Shown here one piece after another: positions 55,183 through 64,000 of a stretch of 64,000 bases of DNA. Made by a program: the position numbers and the translations under genes. The stretch covers positions 372,001 to 436,000 of the forward strand of contig MOWL01000003.1 of assembly GCA_002110485.1 (NCBI GenBank), given 5' to 3'. This DNA is from Emergomyces orientalis. Taxonomy: Eukaryota > Ascomycota > Eurotiomycetes > Onygenales > Ajellomycetaceae. Under the pieces are notes generated by a model. That model had not been told where the DNA came from, did no database searches, and saw only the letters and a list, made by a program, of their open reading frames with translations. The number at the start of each line of letters is the position of its first letter. Within the stretch, counting starts at the first letter, position 1.

Positions 55183-56814
55183 CTTTTTCAACATAATTGT
55201 CGAATATATCTCCAATCTCCGGGCGCTCCTTTTCGGGTACCGTTTTTGCCCGCCCTCGTAATCGACATACGTCACCCCAAATCGAGTAATGTAGCCTTTT
55301 GCCCATTCGAAGTTGCTAAAGAGGGAGGCCACCCAACCAGATAAATATGTAGTGCAGGAAATTGCTCAAACTTCATCAAACTCCACGCCATATACCCCCT
55401 CACATCGACATTATCCAACGTATACGTATCAGCCATTGCCCCGATATAGCGACGAAGATACTCCACCCGGAACCCATCGTCCAACAACTGTTCCAATGGC
55501 AGGTAATTCTCGACCTTCAAATTGACCCCATCGTCCGTAACGTAGATGTTAGGTCGACCATATCGACCACTCAACCACTTCAGCAGCTGACGAAATCCCA
55601 ACTGGACGACCGTAGCCAATTGGACTGCGCCTCACGCCCGACGGAGATTCCATTCATGTCTTCCATGAAGCTATCTATGTCCCCATAGAAATTGTCCAGG
55701 TCCGGCTCGGCGGCCTTGTTCTTCATGAAGTGTGCGTAGTAGCGGTTCATGGCACGCAGAAATCGCTGCCCCCTTGGAGAAGGGCGCCGTCTTCCTTGGT
55801 CCAGGTTGGTAGACGACTTCTTAGATGCTTGAGTATGCTGTCCGGGTACTTGCCGAAGTCAATGGGACCTGTGAACCAGGAAATAGAAATTCGATTTTTC
55901 GGTTAGCTGCTTCAACGTCGGCCGGGTTCTCGGGATCCCAAGGTAGAGTCCAGTCGCCTGTAAATCCGCCATATCAGCTTGACACCATGAGAAATTTGGT
56001 GTCCTTTGCGTACAGCAGCAGTAGTAGAACTGACCCTTGAGAATAATGGCGATTTCCTTCCCATCCTGTGCCTTTAAGTCCTCTTTATAAATATTCACTG
56101 CAGCACCATGAGCAACAAGGAGGCTATGACCAACAATCCAGGCTCGCGGCTGCGATCTCCTTCGGCACTCTTGGACCGGTAATTGCAGCGCCCTGGTGCA
56201 AATAAGCCGGTATTAACGAAGAATCGAGCTGCACCATGGCTATTTGAAAATAGTCCAATTCTTAACCTTGGGACTCAATGCCTCGACAACACGGGCGTAG
56301 TTGCCAAAATCAACAACTAATTCATCTTTTTAAAAGTAGCCTCCGTATCTCTGGTATAGCTCGCCGGGGTAGATCCCAATATAGCAACGTGACCATGGAA
56401 CAATCTCGGCAGCGCCCATGTCGTCGCCAAATTTGACATAATGCTGCAGTCCTTTTTCATTAATTTGGGTCGTTGAGACCTCCAAGAGGAATGATTCGGG
56501 GCCTACCTACATATCATCAGATTTTGGTAGAATGTATTAGAACATTTATTCTCGTCAAATTTCGCAAGATGAGTACCCACGCCCAAAGAGTCAAATTGGG
56601 CAAGCGAAAGTAAACGTACCAAGAGAGCGAAAATCGATACGCGGCGATTCTACATGTTTTTTTAAAAAGAGCAATGTCCTCAGCAGTCCTATTATACGAG
56701 TCACAGGCTATGACTCCAGATGAACCATCTGGGATCTTCCCAGGATGCTGCAGAATGTATCCCAGAACGAACGGCCATCGGCTTCAATAGTTCCTTCAAT
56801 TTGATAGCTATTAA
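55183..56814 (-). pseudogene. GH1 beta-glucosidase relic
   Basis: On the minus strand the whole GH1 fold can be traced in pieces. SYQIEGTIEADGRSFWDTF starts it, then DSYNRTAEDIALF and YRFSLSW. An intron and RIIPLGG follow, then NEKGLQHYVKFGDD and ELYQRYGGY, then FGNYARVVEALSPKVKNW. FGKYPDSILKHLRSRLPTW, then NRYYAHFMKNK, YLRRYIGAMADTYTLDN and NFEWAKGYITRFGVTYVDY complete it. At least five frameshifts separate these parts. A TAG (56240-56242) stands where the acid/base Glu of NEP is expected, and TDDG stands where TENG carries the nucleophile (55533-55535). The enzyme class splits beta-glucosides such as cellobiose. The gene is dead on every criterion; its N-terminal 15 or so residues are not found. 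Confidence 0.88.
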
Positions 56815-58075
56815 TAATAATTGAAGAGGTTGAAAAATATGTTAGTTATCAATTGCACCATCAAGCAAATTTATAGCGGAGCTAGGATGAGGTTGATCGA
56901 TTGGATTGCTTTTCATAGCTATCTGGCTGTCACGAATACCCAGGGGAAGTCAGACGGGAGCGAGGAGGAAGTCGTGGTCACGGTTGCTTTTTGCATGTAA
57001 CCTTAATGATATTTCTCTTCTCCGGCGGTATTTATCCAAGGATTTCCTTTCTTCTGCTTCAGAAGAGTAGGTCGGATAGTATCCGGACACTACATCCGTT
57101 CTATTGGGTGAAAAGGAAGAAAAGAGTAACGGGCTGAAAGGCGGCTAAATAAATATGAAGGAGAGCAAGCTAGATAAGTATATATCTCGCCCATAGTACC
57201 AATAATGCCAATCATAGCAGATCATATTTTACCTATTCCTCCACTTGTGTAGTCAGTAGGAAGGAAATTGCCTTGGTCCACCTGATGCGACACGGATCTG
57301 GAGCCGTCAAACCCGCTTTGTGGAGCTGGATAAGAACCACGGGGATAACTAGTGAGAAAGCCAATTCTCCAAAGTCATTACTACTTCCGCCGCCCCCCCG
57401 GCGGGACGAAACGGAAATGCAGAAGTAAAGGGAAGAGAAATCATATCCCGTCTATCCCCAGGCAGTTCCTTTTATCGTAACTGCAGCCATTGCCTATCGG
57501 TTTTCGTAGAGGACTAATCCTAGGTCCCCGACCCGAACACGCACAAAGTAGAATTATTTGTTTTGGGATGATGGAATCTGCGGGGAAATGCTTTGGCTCA
57601 AGTTGACCTGGTAGAGCCTGGGCCAGCCCTGCGGTCCGATTATCCCCTGTGCCGTAGATGTGGCGTATGGTCTTCTGTGCGCGATGGGATGGTTATTGCC
57701 ATCACCAGCTGGAGTATGCAGGGAGAGTTACACATGCAACAACTGAAATGAATTGCGGATTGTGTTTCAATGCCATATATGATATCTATCTACTCTCGTA
57801 ATTCTATGCTGCCACAACGTGGGAAAAAAAATGGATGCTAATGAAATGCAGTACATTGGGGGGGGGGGGGGGGGGGGGAAGAGAGAAAGAACGAAAACCA
57901 TTCGCCAAATTTCAAAAAAGTAATAAAAGAAACACCTGGAAACTAGCCCATTCCCCATCCCACGCGCGCCAAGTCATGGAGTCGTAAACTTGAAAAAAAT
58001 GATCCCCAGAACATAATGACATCATTAGATAGCATCCCGTCATTGAAAACTGGTCAATATCTCCTCGTTATCCCT
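56815..58075. other. Intergenic, relic upstream side / Kelch-BTB 3' end
   Basis: This 1.26-kb stretch contains a 21-base G homopolymer at 57858-57878. No gene was recognised; it may include the old promoter of the glucosidase relic. Confidence 0.5.
57858..57878 (+). repeat. G21 homopolymer
   Basis: Twenty-one consecutive G residues, about 200 bp past the Kelch-BTB stop codon. Such a run can form G-quadruplexes and is prone to length errors in sequencing. Confidence 0.9.
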
Positions 58076-60525
58076 TCATGATAGTTCCATGCCGTCATCC
58101 TCATCCCCATCACCCTCATCAACGTCCTCCATCCCCGGTGCCGGCGCACCACCAACCGCAACGCGATTCCGCTTACTATCCATACTCGATCCAAACCCAT
58201 CCAACTCGCTAACAAGCTCAAGTTCATGACCAGGCACCACCCGTCCTTCCATATCCACTACTTCACATAGCTCCATCAAGCTCTGCCTGCTTAGGGTACG
58301 GAACCCCTCCGTTCTAACGACACGGCCCCAGTTCGCGAGACAAAAGGATGCAGCACGGCGCTTCAGCCATTCCTCATTCGTTCGTCCGGCGCGTTCCCAA
58401 ACGACCGCTGCGTTGTCCACGTCCAGTTCCCGACTGAGCCGATTGACACAGAGCAGGCGAAGCTTGGGCATATCGTAGAGGCTAGCCATTACCAGCATGC
58501 CTGCCACCTCCGTGATTTCTGAGCAGTACTCCGGATGCTCCGCGATGCTGTCCGTGTACAGATAGTAAAGAAACGCACGGACGACGGAATAGGGTTCGGG
58601 AATGTGCATCTTCTTCATATGGTATTCTGCCATTTGAGCAGAGTAAAGACGCTTAAAATGCGGCCACCTGGCTTGAAGGATTATCTTGTGAACATGGATG
58701 GGCTGGGACATTGACGTGTTTCCTGGAACCAACGCGGATTGTGCACGGGTAGAGAGTGAAATGGCTGAATCACTAGTGTCTGGATGGTGTACATCATCAG
58801 GCTCTGCGGTGATGATAAAATCCGTTCCACTCCCAGATTCAAGAGGTTGATCGAATACCGCAATTAGGTCGGCTCCCAACCCGGAGCAGCGTGGCGCTTC
58901 CTGTCGTTCCGATGCAAGTATTCGGGCTTGCTCTGAATGTTCAAACGTGAGGTCATTTCCAAGGAGGCCGTAGCGCTCAAGATCGATGGGGAGCACCTGA
59001 TTTAGGCGATTTTCATCGCCAACACCAGTGGCATTTGGAACCTCTAGGCTACATCCAAGAAGCCACGCTTTGGTACCGTCTTCATTGAGGGTACAATAAT
59101 GCCACCGGTATCCAGATTTAAATATTTCCGGTCCATCCGCCAGACGCTGCCACCTTAACGAATCAAGCTCCAAAGAAGCCAGATTGCAATCCCAGGGTCG
59201 AACAGTTTCCGAGGGGGTGGCAAGGTCGAGAAGAACGCCGGAAGAATACACATGGAAGTGCGTGCCAGAAAGGAGAGTAGGTACGTGCGGACCGGAGTGG
59301 AACTTGAGAGAAGAAATCGCACCAGGAGCAGTGAGTTTTCGACGGTTGAACGTTCTAACCTGCACACTGGCTGAATTCGCGGCATACCCACCAGGGCGCC
59401 CCTGCAGGGTGGGAGTAGGACTATACTGGGCTCCTGGGCTGTGAGTCATCCTAACAAGCGTTCCTGGGGGTTCAACGGTACCTTGCGAGGATGAGATCCC
59501 GAAAGACGGGCTGCCTTTCAAGTCCAACCACCAAAGGTCCGTACCACGCTCCATATCTGAACCGAGACCCCCAAAAACCCAAAGCCGGCCACCCCAGATC
59601 CACGCGGTGTGGTCGAAACGAGCAACAAAGCTCCATGAACGAGACCAAGTCCAGGTTTTTAAGTCCAGATAACAAAGGTCGTCCAGAATAACATTTCTCT
59701 CGCCAGTTATTCCTCCAGTTATTCCTCCAACCACAAAAAGCTTGTCCTCGTAAATCACGGAGGCGTGTCGTGCTCTGCCACGGGGAATCTGTCCACGTAT
59801 TTCAGGCGATGCCCATGTAGACGTCGTAATATCCAGGATAACGATGTCGGAGAGGTATTCCCGATGTTCATTCTCTCCGCCAAACACAATCAGTTTATTG
59901 CCTTGGTAAAGAGACGCAGTATGTCCTGGTTTAAAGGTGAATTCTCAGGTCAGCTCTCTGTCTGGTTACAGCAGATAACGGGTCGCGGAAAACCAACCCA
60001 TCCGGACACCTGGAATGTCTCCATAATTATCAACTAAATTCCATCGAAGAGTTGTAAGATCTAACCGGAGAACATGGTTGTAAACTGCACACGAATTCGT
60101 CAATATATCAGTACAGCATGAGATGAAAGAAAAAAGTTAGAACGGCGCAGGCGGAGGCTTTTCCCCTGACCTTCATCAGTATACTGATCGAAGCCTCCAA
60201 ACGCATATATTTGGTTATTTCCACAGTACGTGACTGAGGCGTTTACAAGACATGCAGGAGGGTTTCCAGTCGACTTCATCACAGCCGGACGATAGCCATC
60301 ACCACTGCCACGACGACCTTTGGGAGGGCTAGTAGGCATAAGATACGAATTGTTATTAGTTTGTAGGGCAGAGGACGATAATGAGGAGGCCGATGTAATG
60401 GTCGAAGCAGCCAATGTCGACGAGCCGCCCCAGCTGCTACCATTACTACCTCCCATCTGTGCCTGGTGTGTTGGGTGCGGTCCTCCAGCAGCTCCAACTG
60501 CGGGTGATGAAACTTCGTGTGCCAT
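58076..60525 (-). CDS. Kelch-repeat / BTB domain protein
   Basis: Three exons: 60525-60171, 60084-60010 and 59925-58076, giving 759 aa. After a Ser/Gly/Asn-rich leader of about 90 residues, Kelch blades begin: QIYAFGGFDQYTDE, VYNHVLRLDLTTLRWN, KLIVFGGENEHREYLSDIVILD, KLFVVGGI with DDLCYLDLKTWTW, and RLWVFGGLGSDMERGTDLWWLD. The C-terminal half holds a BTB domain with HVHKIILQARWPHFKRL, AFLYYLYTD and a BACK-like helix run VNRLSRELDVDNAAVVWERA. A Ser/Pro-rich insert separates the two parts. The order (Kelch then BTB) recalls fission-yeast Ral2, needed for Ras1 activation, and animal LZTR1; this link is a suggestion only. The acidic C-terminus ends in EDDGMELS. Divergent from CDC20. Confidence 0.88.
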
Positions 60526-61194
60526 CAGGGGCAGTAAAGGGTCAAAACCTGTTAAACAGGGCAGGCTGACGAAGAAGAAGTTGATAATATAATCACGCAG
60601 GATGCAACAATACCATGGGGTAGTGCAGTGGCATCCCCATAATGCAATTAAAATGGATGTTGTAAATGAAGCAAAGTTGACGACGTTTTGGTTGTTCGCC
60701 AGAGTTTATTTGGCGGCGACGAAAATGTCTTGGCACAAACTTTGACTAGGGCCTTGGCGTGCAAGGATTAAATAATAGCTTATCTCAGCAACGGTTGCCG
60801 TAGAGATCAAAAGGCGCTAAGCCGATGTAAATATTTATTCGTGGCGGAATCTACTTCCTCTGCTCCATCTACTTCTTCTTTTCTTCATTTTTATTTCTCT
60901 ATACCAGCTCTTTTTCCCTTTCCTATCTTTCTCTCCATCCGCTTACCTCTGTATCCTCTACCAGTTTATTTTCTGCGTTCACCGTATTCAACCCCATTTA
61001 TCTTGTCGAGTATAGCTATTTCAAGTAGTTATATGATCCAAACGATATTGCCACTCTCTTCCCCCGCCCACGATTGCTGCTCTGCAAAAAAGACCTAGGT
61101 CGTTCCGAAAAACAACTTCTTCCTTTATTTTAGCCCGAAGATACTCGTTATCGAGTGAGCACCGTGAAATTATTGGAATTTGCAACCATACAAA
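60526..61194. promoter_or_regulatory. Divergent promoter Kelch-BTB / cdc20
   Basis: This 669-bp stretch lies between two head-to-head genes. The part next to CDC20 (60845-61010) is strongly pyrimidine-rich on the plus strand, a common property of fungal promoters near transcription starts. I see no clear cell-cycle box. Confidence 0.5.
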
Positions 61195-63132
61195 ATGGCT
61201 ACTGCTTCCGTATCAACGCCTCTAAAGAGTCATCATGGGCTTTTCTCCTCTAAGACGGCTGGTGGCCGCATGCCCCTGACACCTTCACCCAGGTCTAGAA
61301 CCACCAGTCTGGCCACCAATGTGTCAAATCACTCTTCTCCCTTCACCCCTCCACGGCAATCATCCGACTCAACCCGCGTAGCTTCTCAATCGGTGTACGG
61401 TGGTAATCTCTCCTCACATTTTGCCAGATCTGCCTCGAGAACGGTGTCAAGAACCCACCGAGATTCCCCAAAGTCAAACATTGCCAAAACTAGAAAATCA
61501 CCCCGTCACTTGGAACTGGGCGTTTCTGATTGGACATTGACTGGAACTGGCCCAGCCACTGGTCAAACGCCAACTAAAAAAAAGGAGACTGGGTTCCGTT
61601 CAAGGACATCAAAGACAACCATTCGTCTGCCACACAATACAGCAGATCGTTTCATTCCAAATCGATCGGCGAGCGAGGGTCTTGCGACCGCAGGAACCGC
61701 CAAGCCAGACGAGCACCGACGGCCAAAGACTAGCGAAGGCTCCACAGTGCTTGCCAATGCCGCTAGCGCCTTCCACATTGGTGGCAGCAGCAACGATGAC
61801 GACATTGCGAATGCCTTGGAAAATCTTGGCCTGGATGATAACGACAACACCACCTACTCTCGTCCAGCACCGGATGCCGTTGCATACAAATCATCCCTTG
61901 CGTCCGCTTGTGACATTTCCCTGAACACACGTATTCTTGCGTTCAAGCCCCCTCCTCCAGAATCATCGAAACCAATTGACCTCCGCTCCCAGTACAATCG
62001 CCCTCTTAAGCCTGCCAATTCTCAATCTGCCCAATTCCGACGACGGGTTCAGACTGCCCCAGAGCGTGTTTTGGATGCCCCGGGTCTCGTCGACGATTAC
62101 TACCTCAATCTCCTGGATTGGAGCTCGGGTAACCAAGTTGCCATTGGCCTCGAGCGCAATGTTTATGTGTGGTCTGCAGAAACGGGCTCTGTCAACTGTC
62201 TGCTAGAAACCCCACCCGACACCTATGTCAGCAGCGTGAAATGGAGTGGTGATGGAGCTTATGTTGGTGTCGGGCTTGGCTCAGGAGAGGTCCAGATCTG
62301 GGATGTTGAGGAAGGGAGCAAGCTGAGGAGCATGTTCGGTCATGAGACCCGCGTTGGAGTCATGGGATGGAACAAACATACCCTGTCCACCGGTGCACGG
62401 AGTGGCCTTGTTTTCAACCACGATGTTCGCATCGCCCAGCACAAAACCGCTGAGCTTGTCTCGCACACATCCGAAGTCTGTGGTCTCGAATGGCGGTCCG
62501 ATGGCGCCCAACTGGCAACTGGAGGAAATGACAACCTCGTCTCCATCTGGGACTCTCGGTCCCTGAGCGCACCCAAATTCACCAAGACCAACCACCGTGC
62601 CGCTGTCAAAGCTCTTAGCTGGTGCCCCTGGCAGTTGAACCTCCTTGCTACGGGAGGTGGGTCCTATGACCGTCACATCCACTTCTGGAACACCACCACT
62701 GGCGCCCGCACCAACAGCATCGACACCGGCTCCCAGGTCACTAGCCTTCGATGGAGCAATCATTACCGCGAACTTGTGAGCTCCAGCGGGTTCCCTGACA
62801 ACTCCCTGAGCATCTGGAGCTACCCTTCGCTAGTTCGCAATGTCGAGATCCCAGCTCATGAAACTCGTGTGCTCCACAGCTGTCTCAGCCCTGACGGGCA
62901 AATGTTAGCTACTGCTGGTATGTGTTAAGACCCCACTGACATGTTAACTTTTTTCTTCTTTTTTTCACCTCTCTCCTCACTAACGTTTTTATTTTCTTCT
63001 CTAGCTGCCGATGAGAGTCTCAAATTCTGGAAAGTTTTCGAGCGCAAGCCCGGCACCCCTGCCGCTGCTTCCCGGGAGGGAGCGGTTGGATCCAAGGGAA
63101 GCCAAATGGCTAAACAAATGACGATTCGGTAA
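61195..63132 (+). CDS. cdc20: APC/C activator Cdc20
   Basis: Two exons: 61195-62917 and 63005-63132, giving 616 aa. The C-box DRFIPNR lies at residues 151-157 after a Ser/Thr/Pro-rich N-terminus, and the protein ends in Ile-Arg, the IR tail that docks on the APC/C. Between them is a seven-bladed WD40 propeller: LDAPGLVDDYYLNLLDWS, VAIGLERNVYVWSAETG, VGLGSGEVQIWDVEEG, SGLVFNHDVR, QLATGGNDNLVSIWDS, LLATGGGSYDRHIHFWN, NSLSIWSY and TAAADESLKFWKVF. The wording fits Cdc20/Slp1 better than Cdh1. Cdc20 recruits securin and B-type cyclins for ubiquitylation at metaphase and is held by the spindle checkpoint. Translation starts at the ATG of AAAATGGCT; splicing repairs the last blade. Confidence 0.96.
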
Positions 63133-64000
63133 ATAGAAATAAGATTTTCTCCTTACGAGAGGCTTTGTATCGTTGAGGTTCGGCATCACTTAGGTTCGTT
63201 CAGTTTCTACCCCCTTCGGTTCCATTGGGACGGTGTGAACAGCGTAACTATTTAGCATTCTGAGCGCCGCGCTTCTGCTTTCCTGTTGATCGTTATAATA
63301 TTTTTTGCTCTTGCTTTGTTCAATTGGTTTAGGTGACTCTCTGGGTTTTGTTATCAGATGCGATCATCAATAAGTTTATGTTCTAGGTGGTTTTGCTTCT
63401 TCAATTCATTTCTACCTTTTCCACTCAGAAGGTGATTCTGTTCTCGTGCTTCAGTGGTTCTTCTTAGATAAATGAGAGTGGTGTAGATAGGGTAGCAAAA
63501 TCAGTATCATGGCCAGTATACGAAGGTCTTGAACAATGCGGTAAGTTTTCAACTGGACGCGCCACCCAATCCGCCCTTGAACACCATGGACATGAGAACA
63601 GAACAGTCCAAACGAAACCATATTATTTGACGTCTGAAAGCTAGATTTTCCAAAAGATTGAAGTCTTTAGGAATAGCTGAGGGAAGAGGCCCAGTGTTAA
63701 GCTATCAATAATAATGGGGGGTTTGTAGATTCTGGTAGCGGCAGAGAGCCCAGCAAACCATTAGCTGACTAAGCAACTGACCACTGATAGAATTTCCACT
63801 ATAAATATGGTTTCTCTCTTCTTCACCACTCCACCCCCAGCAGCCGGCCATCTGAGAAAAAGCCCGCATCATCTATCGGGTTTCTACAGCGCCAGAGAAA
63901 ATACATCTTATAGAAATTTCGTATTGCAAGTTCAGATTTACTGCTGTTTTACTGCCCACCCCCCGGTCCTTTTCCATTTTACAAAAACGTTGGGGTAGCG
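63133..64000. other. Intergenic, downstream of cdc20
   Basis: This 868-bp stretch to the window edge includes the CDC20 3' UTR (T-rich to about 63430). No gene, repeat or site was recognised; a short open frame at 63807-63998 lacks features. Confidence 0.45.

Noticed and set aside
1..64000. CRISPR arrays, operons, ribosome-binding sites
   Set aside because: Spliced eukaryotic genes with individual flanks; the only regular repeats are microsatellites and small tandem or inverted repeats.

Overview
The window reads as nuclear DNA of a filamentous ascomycete. Genes are split by short introns (about 50-300 nt) with GTRNGT donors, CTAAC-type branch sites and AG acceptors, and long 5' and 3' flanks separate them. 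A LaeA-type methyltransferase, an NRPS-like carboxylate reductase, F-box relics and the overall protein style fit the Eurotiomycetes. I lean towards Onygenales (Ajellomycetaceae-like), but that placement is inference. Exon coordinates were built by hand from splice signals and frame; for every intact model the exon lengths sum to a multiple of three.

Left half (1-25.5 kb): a dense run of housekeeping genes. In order: the 3' end of an HSD10-like short-chain dehydrogenase (+), UTP11 (-), CMC1 (+), TAF9 (-), the lipin-type phosphatidate phosphatase PAH1 (-), a membrane-anchored fibronectin-III/coiled-coil protein (+), THG1 tRNA-His guanylyltransferase (+), TMA23 (-), RPB1 (-) and the COMPASS subunit SWD1 (+). 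These cover ribosome biogenesis (UTP11, TMA23), RNA polymerase II transcription and chromatin (TAF9, RPB1, SWD1), cytochrome oxidase assembly (CMC1), lipid synthesis (PAH1) and tRNA maturation (THG1).

Middle (25.5-50 kb): a gene-poor, more accessory segment. A LaeA-like methyltransferase (-) sits between about 2.5 kb and 2.75 kb of apparently non-coding DNA. Next comes a decayed 2.9-kb Tc1/mariner-type transposon with matching terminal inverted repeats and TA flanks. It carries two convergent dead genes: a DDE transposase and a second gene of unknown function. A WDR89-like WD40 gene (+), an aldehyde dehydrogenase (-), a broken F-box gene (-) and an NRPS-like A-T-R carboxylate reductase (+) follow. 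The dehydrogenase and reductase form a plausible two-enzyme metabolic pair.

Right part (50-64 kb): HRD3/SEL1 of the ER-associated degradation ligase (+), an SFR1/MEI5-like recombination factor (+), a heavily damaged GH1 beta-glucosidase relic (-), a Kelch-BTB protein (-) and CDC20, the APC/C activator (+). I recognised no tRNA, rRNA or CRISPR array.

The least explained feature is the two-gene transposon, mainly its second, convergent gene. Other points of note are a 16-nt terminal exon that would complete the last RPB1 CTD repeat, a GC-AG intron in THG1, and a 119-bp sequence present in opposite orientations 6.7 kb apart.
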